Of a DNA stretch of 64,000 bases, positions 1 to 9,867 are shown in pieces. Positions within the stretch are counted from its first letter, which is position 1; each line of letters starts with the position of its first letter. A program made the position numbers and the translations under genes. The notes under the pieces are model-generated. The model made no database searches. It saw only the letters and a program-made list of their open reading frames with translations, and was not told the DNA's origin. The DNA is from UBA5070 sp035604215 (GTDB taxonomy: Bacteria > Fibrobacterota > Fibrobacteria > UBA5070): positions 3,314 through 67,313 of the forward strand of contig DATNIW010000042.1 of the NCBI GenBank assembly GCA_035604215.1. The letters run 5' to 3'.

Positions 1-347
<347 letters not shown>

Positions 348-482
348 AGGGCGTGAAAGTTAGATTCGGCCCCGAAGCCCGCGGTTGCCCGGGAACACCC
401 CGTTCCCCGCGTGGCCGCATTCCTCCCGCAAGATCGGAAGTGGGGAGCGGGATCCGGGGACTTCGAATTAGGTTGATGGCTC

Positions 483-1739
483 ATGTTGGCTCTGTCCCGG
501 TCCATCTCTCCCTCTCGGAGCCTGTCCGAGCCGGCGAGGGCGACTCGAACTCTTTCCATTGATCCGCCGGGGTCCGGACGGGTCCGCGTGGGCTATGTGT
601 TGACCGCCCTCTGCGAAGGCGGCTTGGAGCGGTTCACCCTGGAACTCGCCCGCCGGCTGCCCAGGGACAGATTCCAGCCCATCGTGTTCTGCCTGACCCC
701 GCTGGCACCCTGGGCGGATCGATTCCGCGAAGCCGACGTTCCCATCCTGACCTACGATGCCCGGAACAAGCCTGGACTCGCCTCGGCATGGCCGAACCTG
801 CGGACGCTTCTCCGGCTGGCGAGGGACTTCCGCCGCGAACGGATCCAAATCGTGCACACGTGCGACTTCTATCCTGCGGCGATCGGGCGGCTCGCCGCGC
901 TGCTGGCGAGGGTTCCGGGTCGGGTGCACACCCTGCACAGTCTCTACGACTGGTATCCGGGGTGGGCGCACCAGGTCAACCGGTTGTTGGCCACGCGCAC
1001 CCACCAGGTGACCGCCGTTTCCCACCCCGTGTTGGAGTCGTCGCTGCGGCTGGACAAGCTGCCTTCCGAGAAGTACAGGCTCGTCCACAACGGCGTGGAC
1101 GGGGAGGAATTCAAACCGAAGCCGGAATCGCGAAGGGAGCTCCGGGAGATGTTGGGAATCCAACCCTCGGCCCGGATCATCGCGACCGTGGGGGCGTACA
1201 CCGAACGAAAAGGGCATCGGACCGTGGCGGAGGCCGTCCTGCCGCTCATGGTGGATGATCCGCTCCTCCACCTGGTCCTGATCGGCACCGTCCCCGAACC
1301 GGAGTTCGACCTTCGTCCCGAACTCGTCGAAATGTTCCGATCGGCGGGGATGGCAAGCCGTCTGCACATGCCCGGACCCCTCGACGACGTGCGATCGGCC
1401 TACTGCGGCTGCGATGTCTTCTGCATGGCCAGCCTGGTGGAAGGACTGAGCCTGGCCTGCATCGAAGCCCAGATGTGCAGTTGCCTGTGCGTCTTCTCCG
1501 ACATCCCCTCGTTCCGCGAGGTCGTCCAGGACGGGAACAACGGATTCCTGTTCCCAGTGGGGGATGCACGAGCCCTGCGGCGCACGTTCACCCAAGCCCT
1601 GAACCTTCCCAGGGAGAGGGAAGAGGCCATCCGGGGACAGGCGAGGGCCCTGGCCGTCGAACGATTTCCGATCGAATCGACCATCGCGAGCTACGTGGGC
1701 ATCTACGAAGAGGTGATGGGCGGAACCGACGGGGGCTGA
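483..1739 (+). CDS. GT4-family glycosyltransferase
   Basis: This 418-residue protein is a retaining GT-B glycosyltransferase of family GT4. The N-terminal domain has the typical opening VGYVLTALCEGGLERF (glycine-rich acceptor side). The C-terminal nucleotide-sugar domain starts near residue 200 with HNGVDGEEF, continues with TVGAYTERKGH, and carries the E-x7-E signature EGLSLACIEAQ (E320 and E328). There is no signal peptide or clear membrane helix, so it acts in the cytoplasm, probably on a lipid-linked or cell-surface glycan. The substrate cannot be told. The start is uncertain: the ATG at 483 gives about 34 residues ahead of the first conserved strand, and a GTG at 585 would begin directly at that strand. 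The 3' end overlaps the convergent DUF475 gene by 37 bases. Confidence 0.85.
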   Translation: MLALSRSISPSRSLSEPARATRTLSIDPPGSGRVRVGYVLTALCEGGLERFTLELARRLPRDRFQPIVFCLTPLAPWADRFREADVPILTYDARNKPGLASAWPNLRTLLRLARDFRRERIQIVHTCDFYPAAIGRLAALLARVPGRVHTLHSLYDWYPGWAHQVNRLLATRTHQVTAVSHPVLESSLRLDKLPSEKYRLVHNGVDGEEFKPKPESRRELREMLGIQPSARIIATVGAYTERKGHRTVAEAVLPLMVDDPLLHLVLIGTVPEPEFDLRPELVEMFRSAGMASRLHMPGPLDDVRSAYCGCDVFCMASLVEGLSLACIEAQMCSCLCVFSDIPSFREVVQDGNNGFLFPVGDARALRRTFTQALNLPREREEAIRGQARALAVERFPIESTIASYVGIYEEVMGGTDGG

Positions 1740-2764
1740 CCGGGGAGCTGGCCGCCGCTCGAAAAGAGGCTGGCGAGGATCGGCACCAAGCCCATCGACC
1801 CCGAGATCGTCCTCGGGACCTCGATGCCGACGGCCGAGAGGAAGAGGACGAACGCCAAGGCGCCGATGGCCCAGAACGCTCCGTTTTCCAGATGGGCGAA
1901 CCGCGACAAGGTGCCCATCTCCACCATGGCGAGTGTGAGCGATCTCACGAACATCGCCCCGATCCCCAATCCCAGGGCGATGATGTAGAGATCGTCGCTG
2001 ATGGCGAACGCGCCGACGACACCGTCCAAGGAGAAGGATGCGTCGAGGACTTCGAGGTAGAGGAACCCGGACAGTCCTCCGAGAATGGCCGCGGTGCCCG
2101 CGGATCCACGCCCCAGCAGGTTTCCCAACCCCTCCACCAGGAGGTGCGCCAGCATGCCGGCCATGGCGGCGGCGAGGAAGGACGAGGCGTCCCGCGCCGG
2201 TACGAAGACGTGGGCGGCCAGGCAGAGCGCCAGGGCCGACCAGACCCATGCAGACTTCATGCGGCCGATCCGCGCCAGGCCCCGCTCCATCCACCCCAGC
2301 CAGTGGCGTTCCTTCCGGGCGTCCATGAAGAACCGGAAAAAGACCATCCAGAGGAAGGCACCGCCGAATCCGGCCACTTTGGCGTGCTGGGCGACGAGGA
2401 CGCTGCGGAACGCCTGGGGGTCCTTCCAGGTGGAGGCCGCGACCTCGAGGAGTGGCCGATCCCCCACCGCCCAGACGATCAGCAGCGGAAAGAGGATCCG
2501 CATGCCGAAGACGGCGACCGCCATCCCCGCGGTCACGAACATCCTGCGCCAGAATCTGTTCATTCGTCCGAGGATCCGGGCGTTGACCACCGCGTTGTCC
2601 AGGGAGAGCGAAGTCTCCAGAACGCCCAGGATGGCCGCGGCGTACAGCGCGGAGATCCCGGAAGACAGTTCGCGATCCCTGCCGTACCCCACGCCGAACG
2701 CCGCCGCCAGGGCGAGGAAGCCGAAGGCGGCGCTGCCCGAGAAGCGACGGAGGATCCACCTCAC
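1703..2764 (-). CDS. DUF475 (TerC-like) integral membrane protein
   Basis: This 353-residue polytopic membrane protein belongs to the DUF475 branch of the TerC/LysE-like superfamily. The diagnostic segment is LETSLSLDNAVVNARIL near the N terminus. A second acidic segment, ASFSLDGVVGAFAISDD, lies in the second half, giving the pseudo-symmetric pair of conserved aspartates seen in these putative metal exporters. I count about eight hydrophobic segments. The GTG start at 2764 overlaps the nadM stop (GTGA), so translation is probably coupled to nadM. Family members are usually discussed as metal-ion or tellurite-resistance-like exporters; the substrate here is not evident. Confidence 0.8.
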   Translation of the reverse strand: MRWILRRFSGSAAFGFLALAAAFGVGYGRDRELSSGISALYAAAILGVLETSLSLDNAVVNARILGRMNRFWRRMFVTAGMAVAVFGMRILFPLLIVWAVGDRPLLEVAASTWKDPQAFRSVLVAQHAKVAGFGGAFLWMVFFRFFMDARKERHWLGWMERGLARIGRMKSAWVWSALALCLAAHVFVPARDASSFLAAAMAGMLAHLLVEGLGNLLGRGSAGTAAILGGLSGFLYLEVLDASFSLDGVVGAFAISDDLYIIALGLGIGAMFVRSLTLAMVEMGTLSRFAHLENGAFWAIGALAFVLFLSAVGIEVPRTISGSMGLVPILASLFSSGGQLPGQPPSVPPITSS

Positions 2765-3774
2765 GCCCGGATTCCCGGGACCAGGCCCAGGAACACGTCC
2801 AGGATGTGGAAGTGGTCCTCGAAGAAGCGGTCTTCCATGCCGGGAAGCTCCGATTGCGCCACCCAGCGCGCGGAACCGACATCGCCCCCTCGGATCGGCT
2901 CCGGAAGAATTTCCCAATCCGGCTCGAAGAGAAACGCGTTGGTGGCGATCCTCGCCCTCTGGCTGCGGTCGGGATGCGAAAAGACCGCCTCGCGGACGGG
3001 GTCGCCGCCCACCACGATCCCCGTCTCCCGGGCGAGCACGCGCCTCGCGCCCGATTCCAGGCTTTCGCCGGGCTCGGGGAATCCACCGGGCAGGGCTTCC
3101 AGCCCGCGTCCGGGGCGGTGGCCGCGGGTGGTCAGAAGCACGCGCCCCCGGGACCGCACGACGGCATCCATCGCAACGAACGGACCACGTCCTCCGAGGC
3201 TCCCGAAGGAGAGGATCGCCTGCCGATCCTGCGCCAGTTCCCCTCTCCAGGGACCCCGCATCCATCCCGCGATCCACTCCACGGCGGGTGCCGGGAGGAC
3301 CCCCGCAAGCCTGGCGAGGACGGCCTCCGAGGGAAGGTCGGAGAGGATCCATTCCCGCAAAGGGGTCGCGTCCAGCGGGCCCAGGCGTCCGGTCTCCACT
3401 TCCGTCCATTCCGGGAACGTTCCCAGGTAGGAACTCGAATGGTCCTTCCGGTGACCGACCAGCGCCGTACGGCCCCCGCCCACGGCCTCCACCGCGGCCC
3501 GCACTTCGCTGGACCACCTCCGGACATCCCAGACGTCGCGCTGACCCGCCACCACCAGCCGCTTGTTGTCGGATTCCGTCAAGGTGGCGCGGATCATGGC
3601 CTCGCGTTCGGCGGCCGTGAAGGGGTTGCGCGGGGTGCGCGCCGCGTGCGCGGAACCCAGCACCATCACCACCCGCGGCGCGGTCCGGAAGGCCACCGCC
3701 AGCAACGCGGCGTGCCCGGAGTGGAACGGCTGGAACCGACCGATCAGGACGGCGGTGTCGAATCCGTTCGGCAC
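2761..3774 (-). CDS. nadM: Bifunctional NMN adenylyltransferase / Nudix protein with degenerate Nudix box
   Basis: This 337-residue protein fuses a NadM-type nucleotidyltransferase (about residues 1-180) to a Nudix domain (about 190-337), as in cyanobacterial and Francisella NadM-Nudix enzymes. The first domain makes NAD+ from NMN and ATP; its nucleotide-binding signature is GRFQPFHSGH, with TPRNPFTAAERE following. In the Nudix domain the box should read G-x5-E-x7-REUxEExGU. Here it starts normally (GGFPEPGES), but the catalytic core reads RVLARETGI, so the first and second glutamates are V and R and only the last is kept. Hydrolysis of ADP-ribose is therefore doubtful. GTG start; seven bases after ileS and overlapping the DUF475 gene, so the three genes look like one operon. 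Confidence 0.88.
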   Translation of the reverse strand: MPNGFDTAVLIGRFQPFHSGHAALLAVAFRTAPRVVMVLGSAHAARTPRNPFTAAEREAMIRATLTESDNKRLVVAGQRDVWDVRRWSSEVRAAVEAVGGGRTALVGHRKDHSSSYLGTFPEWTEVETGRLGPLDATPLREWILSDLPSEAVLARLAGVLPAPAVEWIAGWMRGPWRGELAQDRQAILSFGSLGGRGPFVAMDAVVRSRGRVLLTTRGHRPGRGLEALPGGFPEPGESLESGARRVLARETGIVVGGDPVREAVFSHPDRSQRARIATNAFLFEPDWEILPEPIRGGDVGSARWVAQSELPGMEDRFFEDHFHILDVFLGLVPGIRA

Positions 3775-3781
3775 CGGCGGC

Positions 3782-6700
3782 TCAGACCTTCACCACCGCC
3801 AGGTCCAGGTCGATCCCGTCGATCCGGATCCCCGTGGCGGCGGTCCGGACGAACTCCAGGCTGTCGGCCTGCACTTCGAGCGCGATGGCGGGACCGTGCG
3901 CCTCGACGACCGCGGCGAGATCGTCGGATGCGCAGAGGACCTTGACGAGGATCCGGTCGGTCACGGCGAGATCGAGATCCTTGCGGTGGGCCTGGAGCCG
4001 GCTCTGGAGTTCGCGGGCCAGGCCTTCCCTCCGGAGCTCCGGTGTGAGCACGGGATCGAGGGCCACGGTGAGGTCCTCCGCCGCTTCCACGACCAGGTCG
4101 CCTCTCGTGGTCCGATCGATCAGCAGGTCGTCGGGGCCCAGGTCGTGGCCTGCGACGGAAATCGTCTCCCCCGTCGCGGCTCTGCGCAGGGTCTCGGCGT
4201 CCAGCGCCTTCAGCCCCTCCCCTACTGTCCTGAGGGAGGAGCCGAGGCGTTTGCCCAGCGTCTTGAAGTTGGGGCGCACGGACAAGGTGACCAGGTGGGT
4301 CTCGTCGCGCTCGATGCGGAGCTCCTTGACGTTCAGTTCTTCCAGGATCACCTCGCGCATCGCCAGGAGATCCCGTTCGGCTTCGTCGGAACGGGGCACC
4401 ACGGTGAGGGAAGCGAGCGGCTGGCGCACCTTGAGATCGTGCTTGGAGCGGAGGCTGCGGCCGTGCTCCACCGCGATGCGCGCGAGCTTCACGCGACGCG
4501 TCCCCACCGGGTCCCGGAGGGATTCGTCGGGACGGGGCATGTCGCAGTGGTGCACGGAACGAGGGAGCGAGGGATCCACCTCCGCCGCGAGGATCTGCCA
4601 GATCTCCTCGGCCAGGAAGGGAAGGTACGGAGCGAGCACCTTGGCGAAATCCACCAGAACCCTGTGCAGGGTGGCGTAGGCCGCGGACTTGTCGCCGTCG
4701 TCGTCGCTCTTCCAGAAGCGACGGCGGCTGCGTCGGATGTACCAGTTGGTGAGGCTGTCCACGAACCGCACCACCTCCGGCACCACGTTGTAGAGCCGGA
4801 ATCCCTCCATTTCCCGTTCCACCGCGGCCAGCAGGTCCTGGAGTTCCGCCAGGATCCAGCGGTCCAGGTCGGAAAGCGGCAGGGCCGACAGTTCCTGTCC
4901 TGGCGTCCAGGTCAACTGTCCCTTGGAGCGGTCGGCGTTGTGGTAGGTGCAGAAGAGGGAGACGGAGTGCCACAGGGGAAGCAGCACCGAGCGCACCACC
5001 TCGCGCACCCCTGCTTCGGAGAAGCGCAGCTCCTCCCCCTTCACCGCCGCGGAGTCGATGAGGTACATGCGCAGCGGATCGGCGCCGATGGACTCCAGGA
5101 CCTCGTTGGGATCCGGGTAGTTCTTCAGCCGCTTGGACATCTTCTGTCCATCCTCGGCCAGGATGATCCCGTTCACGACGACGTTCAGGAACGCGGGCCC
5201 CTGGAACAGCGCGGCGCCCAGGACGGTGAGGGTGTAGAACCAGCCGCGGGTCTGGTCCAGGCCCTCCGCGATGAAGTCGGCGGGGAAGAGGTCCGGGAAT
5301 CCCCGGGCGTTCTCGAACGGGTAGTGCATCTGCGCGTAGGGCATGGAACCGGACTCGAACCAGCAGTCCAGCACCTCGCTGGTGCGCCGGTAGACCTCGC
5401 CTTCGGGATCGAACGCGGTCCCGTCCGAGGTCCGGATCTCGATGGAATCGATGAAGTGGGTGTGCAGATCGGAGATGGTGGCGGGATCCCTTCCGGAAAG
5501 CCTCGCCAACTCGGCGACGGACCCGATGCACAGCAGCTTGCCTTCCCCGGACTTCCAGACCGGGATGGGCGTGCCCCAGAACCGGTTGCGGGACAGGTTC
5601 CAGTCGCGCGCTCCGTCCAGCCACTTCCCGAACCGACCATCCTTGATGTGCGAGGGAACCCAGGTGATCTGCTGGTTGGATTCGATCATCCACTGCTTGA
5701 GGGACTTGGTGACCCCTTCGCCGTTCGTCACCGGTCGGTCCACGCCCAGGAACCAGGTGCGCATGGCGCGGTACAGCAACGGCACGCCGGTCCGATAGCA
5801 GTGGGGATAGCTGTGGACCAGGGTCTCGTGCAGGAAGACGAGTCCCCGGTCCTTCAGGGCGGCGACGATGTCCTTGTCGGCGTCCTTGGCTTCCCGGCCC
5901 TTCCATTCGGGCACCAGATCCGTGAATCGGCCGTCGGCGTCCAGCGGGTCCCAAAGGCCCAGGCCCAGGGTCTGGCCCAATTGGAAATCCTCCTCGCCGA
6001 ACGAAGGCGCGATGTGCACCGCTCCGGCGCCGTCCTCCGTGGACACGAAGTCGGCCAGCACCAGCGTGTACTGCCTCTCGGAAAGCCGAGGAGCGCATGT
6101 GAACAGCGGGCGGTAGGCTCGACCGGCCAGCTCCGCTCCCTTGCGGCGCTCGAGGACCTCCACGTTCGCCGCGTCGAAGTAGGCCGCAAGCCTGGGTTCC
6201 GCGATCCAGTAGACGCCCGACGCGTGCCGGATCTTGACGTATTCGATCTCCGGCCCCAGCGCCACCGCCAGGTTGGACGGAAGGGTCCAGGGCGTGGTGG
6301 TCCAGACCAGGAAGGCCGCTTCGTCTGGATCGCCCTCCAGGAAGAACTTCAGGGTGAGCGACGGATCCTGCCGGTCGCGATAGCCCTGGTTGACCTCGAA
6401 GTTCGAGAGCGGAGTCGCGAGCTTGGGGGAGTAGGGCACGACGCGATAGCCTTCGTAGATCAGGCCCTTGTCGAAGCACTCCTTGAAGACCCACCATACG
6501 GATTCCATGAAGGACGGATCCATGGTCCGGTAGCCGCCCTTGAAGTGCACCCAGCGACCCATGCGCCGGACGGTCTTTTCCCATTCGCCGGTGTAGCGCA
6601 GCACGATGGAACGGCAAGCTTCGTTGAACCTGTCGATGCCGTAGGCCTTGATCTCGGCCAGGCCCGCGAGGTTCAGGTTGTTCTGGATCTCCGTCTCCAC

Positions 6701-6979
6701 GGGAACGCCGTGGACGTCCCACCCGAAGCGTCTGTCCACCCGGTGGCCGCGCATGCTCCAGTAGCGCGGCACGATGTCCTTCAGGGTGCCGGCGAGGAGA
6801 TGCCCGTAGTGCGGAAGGCCCGTCGCGAAGGGGGGGCCGTCGTAGAAATGGAAGGCCGGCGCGTCGCGTCGGACGGCTTCCTGGCCCTCGAAGGCCTTGG
6901 TGTCGTCCCAGAATGCCAGGATCCGGCGTTCGATCTCCGGGAAGGAGACGTTCTTCTCTGGTTCTCGGAACTGCAGCAT
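3782..6979 (-). CDS. ileS: Isoleucyl-tRNA synthetase
   Basis: This 1065-residue class I synthetase charges tRNA-Ile. The start at 6979 (MLQFREPEKN) fits the family. The HIGH motif is PHYGH in a segment reading FYDGPPFATGLPHYGH, the KMSKS motif is KMSKR followed by LKNYPDP, and the large CP1 editing insertion lies between them (with TTTPWTLPSNLAV). The length, and the long C-terminal anticodon-binding region without the zinc-binding cysteine cluster of the E. coli type, suit the type 2 (eukaryote-like) IleRS, which is the group associated with mupirocin tolerance; that assignment is from length and style only. It leads the ileS-nadM-DUF475 run and is divergent from the cupin gene at 7118. Confidence 0.96.
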   Translation of the reverse strand: MLQFREPEKNVSFPEIERRILAFWDDTKAFEGQEAVRRDAPAFHFYDGPPFATGLPHYGHLLAGTLKDIVPRYWSMRGHRVDRRFGWDVHGVPVETEIQNNLNLAGLAEIKAYGIDRFNEACRSIVLRYTGEWEKTVRRMGRWVHFKGGYRTMDPSFMESVWWVFKECFDKGLIYEGYRVVPYSPKLATPLSNFEVNQGYRDRQDPSLTLKFFLEGDPDEAAFLVWTTTPWTLPSNLAVALGPEIEYVKIRHASGVYWIAEPRLAAYFDAANVEVLERRKGAELAGRAYRPLFTCAPRLSERQYTLVLADFVSTEDGAGAVHIAPSFGEEDFQLGQTLGLGLWDPLDADGRFTDLVPEWKGREAKDADKDIVAALKDRGLVFLHETLVHSYPHCYRTGVPLLYRAMRTWFLGVDRPVTNGEGVTKSLKQWMIESNQQITWVPSHIKDGRFGKWLDGARDWNLSRNRFWGTPIPVWKSGEGKLLCIGSVAELARLSGRDPATISDLHTHFIDSIEIRTSDGTAFDPEGEVYRRTSEVLDCWFESGSMPYAQMHYPFENARGFPDLFPADFIAEGLDQTRGWFYTLTVLGAALFQGPAFLNVVVNGIILAEDGQKMSKRLKNYPDPNEVLESIGADPLRMYLIDSAAVKGEELRFSEAGVREVVRSVLLPLWHSVSLFCTYHNADRSKGQLTWTPGQELSALPLSDLDRWILAELQDLLAAVEREMEGFRLYNVVPEVVRFVDSLTNWYIRRSRRRFWKSDDDGDKSAAYATLHRVLVDFAKVLAPYLPFLAEEIWQILAAEVDPSLPRSVHHCDMPRPDESLRDPVGTRRVKLARIAVEHGRSLRSKHDLKVRQPLASLTVVPRSDEAERDLLAMREVILEELNVKELRIERDETHLVTLSVRPNFKTLGKRLGSSLRTVGEGLKALDAETLRRAATGETISVAGHDLGPDDLLIDRTTRGDLVVEAAEDLTVALDPVLTPELRREGLARELQSRLQAHRKDLDLAVTDRILVKVLCASDDLAAVVEAHGPAIALEVQADSLEFVRTAATGIRIDGIDLDLAVVKV

Positions 6980-7117
6980 AGGGGGGCAAAGGTAGATCGA
7001 AGGCCCATCTGGATCGCTCTTCGCGGGGCGGCCGTTGACAATCCACCAACGATTCGCTTGTGGGCGAGGCTGGATTCGCCAGCACCATTTTTCCCTCGGC
7101 CGTATCGTTTCGGAACG

Positions 7118-7612
7118 ATGGAGCGTCCACCCAAATCGAAATCCGTGGCGGAATGGATCGAACGCCTGGGATTGAAGCCCCACCCGGAGGGGGGATGGTA
7201 CCGGGAAACCCACCGTTCCCACCAGATCGTGGAATCGCCCCGGCACGGGGAAAGGTCCGCATTCACCTCGATTCTCTTCCTGCTGGAGCCGCCCCAGGTG
7301 TCCCGAATCCACCGCATCGACGCGGAGGAGCTTTGGAATTGGCACGCGGGTTCGCCCCTCAAGATCCACGTCTTCGGCGAAAACGGGGAGCGGGAGACCC
7401 GAGGGCTGGGACCGCGACCCGGCGATTGCTTCCAGACCGTCGTTCCCGCCAACCACTGGTTCGGCGCCGAACTGGAAGACGACCATGGATGGGCGCTGGT
7501 GGGGTGCGTCGTGGCGCCCGGATTCGAGTTCCCGCTGTTCCAGTTCGGGGATCGCCGACGGCTTTTGGGAGAATACCCCCTCCACGCCGAAACCATCCTC
7601 CGCCTGACTTGA
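7118..7612 (+). CDS. DUF985-family cupin protein
   Basis: This 164-residue protein is a cupin of the DUF985 family. Conserved features are HPEGGWYRETHRS near residue 20, the segment SAFTSILFLLEP, the strand-turn pair HRIDAEELWNWHAGSPL, and the late region VVPANHWFGAELEDDHGWALVGCVVAPGF. The fold is a single RmlC-like barrel; the two histidine-rich strands could bind a metal. The biochemical role of DUF985 proteins is not established. There is no signal peptide, so it is cytoplasmic. It is transcribed away from ileS and is followed after 19 bases by the diguanylate cyclase gene, with which it may share a transcript. Confidence 0.8.
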   Translation: MERPPKSKSVAEWIERLGLKPHPEGGWYRETHRSHQIVESPRHGERSAFTSILFLLEPPQVSRIHRIDAEELWNWHAGSPLKIHVFGENGERETRGLGPRPGDCFQTVVPANHWFGAELEDDHGWALVGCVVAPGFEFPLFQFGDRRRLLGEYPLHAETILRLT

Positions 7613-7631
7613 TCCTAATTTGATCCCATCC

Positions 7632-9728
7632 ATGTCCAGCTCCAGTCGAGCATCCGACATCCCGACCTTCGCTCTCATGGTCACCCGCCTGGATGGCTGG
7701 TACCAGAGCCAGGTGTGGCACGGGGCGTCCAGCGCGGCCAGGCTCCTGGGAGTGCGTCTCGTCGGTCTGGTGGGAAGCGCCTACGACGACCCGGAGACCA
7801 GAGGGGGTCCGGTCGAGATCTTCGACCTCGCCCGGATGAAGGAGATCGACGGTTACCTGATCCCCACCGGCACGCTCTGCAACTTCACCGGACCCGCACC
7901 GGTTCTGGATCTTCTGCGTCGGCTTCCCAAGCGCCCCATCGTCAGCATCGGTCTGGAGATGCCCGGAATGGCCTCCGTGGTGCCGGACGGAGGCGGGATG
8001 GATTCCATCGCCCACCATCTCGCCGGCACCCACGGATTGCGCCGATTCGCCTACATCGGGGGGCCCGAATCGAATCCGGACGCCCGTCGGCGGTGGGGGG
8101 ATTGGATCAAGACCTTGGCGGAGTACGGCATCGCACAGGATCCGTCCCTGGTGGAAACCGGCGACTTCACGCTGGAATCCGGCCGCGAGGCGGCGGATCG
8201 GATCCTGGGTAGGGCCCGCCTCCCCCAGGCGATCGTGTGCGCGAACGATCCGATGGCCCTGGGCGTGCGCAAGGCGCTGTCCAAGAGAGGCCTGCGCATC
8301 CCCCACGACGTCCTGCTGACCGGGTACGACGACATCGAGGAAGCGCGCACCATGGTGCCTCCGTTGACCACGGTGAAGGCCGGCACCTACCAGGTCGCCT
8401 TCCGGGCCATGGAGATGCTGCTGGACCTGCACCGCGGCGGAAAACCCAGTCAGGTGACCACACCCACCGACCTGGCCTTGAGACGCTCCTGCGGATGCCA
8501 TGCCGGAGCGGCCACCACGTCGATCCCCCACCTGCTCGCGGAGTCCGCCGGGGTTCCCGCCCCGAACACGCTCCGGCAACTCCTGTCGAAGCCGGGTTCC
8601 CAGGACGCCTTCCTCGACCGCATGGAAGAGACCTTGGACGGCGCCGAGCACGCGGAGATCGACCTTTGGGAGGAAAACCTCCTGCTCGCCGCGTGCCCGG
8701 TTCCTCCCCCCGAGGCCTCCCGCGCGCTGGTGGCCGCCGAGGCCCTGGTCTCGCAGGCGCGGCACAGCCTGGACACGCGCCGTCGGCAATCCCTGCAGTA
8801 CCTGATGCGGGTGCAATTCCAGGCCATCCAGACGCTCACCTACGACATCCCTCGCGACGAGCTGCCCTACCGCATCGTCGACGCGTTGCAGCCCTTCGCG
8901 GAAAACCGCCTCCGCCTCCTCCTGTTCCGGTCGGATTTTTCGGCGATCCCCCTGTCGGAAGGATTCTCCCGGCCCTTCACCTTCGCCTTGGACACGCACA
9001 AGAGACGGATCGGCCCCCCCGGCCACGATCTTCTGCTCCCCCGCGACGACAAGCTCGCCGGCACCTGGGCGACGCTCTCCCTCTCGCTGGGGAACGAACA
9101 CTTCGGTGTGGTCCAGGTACGGGACTGGAATTCGAACGAACTGTTCCTGGAAAGCCTCCGGCTTTCGCTCACGATGCTGCTGTCGGGCATCCAGAAGGCG
9201 GCGCGGGAAAACCAGATCAAGGAAGAGCTGGTACGGCTCGCGCGGCGCGACGACCTCACCGGCCTCCTGAACCGCCGGGGGCTTTTGGAGCAGGGGGCGA
9301 TCCTGGTGCGGGCGGCCCAGCGGGGTCAACTGCGGATCGGCGTGGTGCTTTGCGACCTGGACGGCCTGAAGGAGATCAACGACGTGTACGGACACGCCGA
9401 CGGCGACATGGCCATCCGAAGCCTAGCCCGCGCGCTGGAGGACGGTTTCCGCCAGTCCGACGTCGTCGCGAGGCTCGGCGGGGACGAATTCGCCGTCATT
9501 TCGCTGATCGCCGACGACGGGAACCTGGAGGGAGCCATCGCGAGGCTCCGCGAGGCGCTGGAACGCCGTTCGCACGAATTGGGAAGACCATGGACGGCAC
9601 GGACGAGCGCCGGTTGGATGGCCTGGAACCCCGGCGATGGACAGGACCTGGACAGCGTGCTCGCCCAGGCGGATGCGCTCCTCTACCACGACAAGCGCGA
9701 GCGCAAGGCGGCCTCGCAGGGGTTCTGA
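7632..9728 (+). CDS. LacI-like ligand-binding sensor with GGDEF diguanylate cyclase domain
   Basis: This 698-residue protein joins a type 1 periplasmic-binding-protein fold of the LacI/Peripla_BP_3 kind (about residues 10-285) to a GGDEF domain (about 535-698). The helix-turn-helix of true LacI repressors is missing, and no signal peptide or transmembrane helix is visible, so it should sense a small ligand in the cytoplasm. The sensor ends with LRRSCGCH, a hallmark of this architecture. The cyclase has DDLTGLLNRRG, the active site GGDEF in ARLGGDEFAVI, and an inhibitory I-site RQSD exactly five residues upstream, so c-di-GMP synthesis with product inhibition is expected. The middle part (about 290-530) may be GAF-like. 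The signal could be a sugar, by analogy with LacI sensors. Confidence 0.88.
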   Translation: MSSSSRASDIPTFALMVTRLDGWYQSQVWHGASSAARLLGVRLVGLVGSAYDDPETRGGPVEIFDLARMKEIDGYLIPTGTLCNFTGPAPVLDLLRRLPKRPIVSIGLEMPGMASVVPDGGGMDSIAHHLAGTHGLRRFAYIGGPESNPDARRRWGDWIKTLAEYGIAQDPSLVETGDFTLESGREAADRILGRARLPQAIVCANDPMALGVRKALSKRGLRIPHDVLLTGYDDIEEARTMVPPLTTVKAGTYQVAFRAMEMLLDLHRGGKPSQVTTPTDLALRRSCGCHAGAATTSIPHLLAESAGVPAPNTLRQLLSKPGSQDAFLDRMEETLDGAEHAEIDLWEENLLLAACPVPPPEASRALVAAEALVSQARHSLDTRRRQSLQYLMRVQFQAIQTLTYDIPRDELPYRIVDALQPFAENRLRLLLFRSDFSAIPLSEGFSRPFTFALDTHKRRIGPPGHDLLLPRDDKLAGTWATLSLSLGNEHFGVVQVRDWNSNELFLESLRLSLTMLLSGIQKAARENQIKEELVRLARRDDLTGLLNRRGLLEQGAILVRAAQRGQLRIGVVLCDLDGLKEINDVYGHADGDMAIRSLARALEDGFRQSDVVARLGGDEFAVISLIADDGNLEGAIARLREALERRSHELGRPWTARTSAGWMAWNPGDGQDLDSVLAQADALLYHDKRERKAASQGF

Positions 9729-9762
9729 GGAACACCGGGGTTCCACCACCGCGAATCGGGCG

Positions 9763-9792
9763 TTGGTGGGATGGCATCCGACGAGATATATT
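9763..9792 (+). promoter_or_regulatory. Candidate sigma70-type promoter for the Hcp-like gene
   Basis: TTGGTG at 9763-9768 and TATATT at 9787-9792 are separated by 18 bases and stand out as an AT-rich island in a GC-rich stretch. The predicted transcript would start about 70 bases before the ATG at 9868. This rests on consensus matching only. Confidence 0.4.
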
Positions 9793-9867
9793 GGCGTTCG
9801 AAGGGCGCGCTTCCGTTCCACGCGATCGAGACGTTCCCGGATCCCACCCCATCCCTGGACATTTCCC

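Noticed and set aside
3563..7117. A possible upstream extension of the cupin gene through nadM and ileS.
   Set aside because: It is antisense to known genes. The cupin domain begins immediately after the ATG at 7118.
3744..7262. A long frame overlapping ileS in another frame.
   Set aside because: Its translation is low-complexity and rich in Arg, Gly and Pro, typical of a shadow frame. The ileS motifs are complete.
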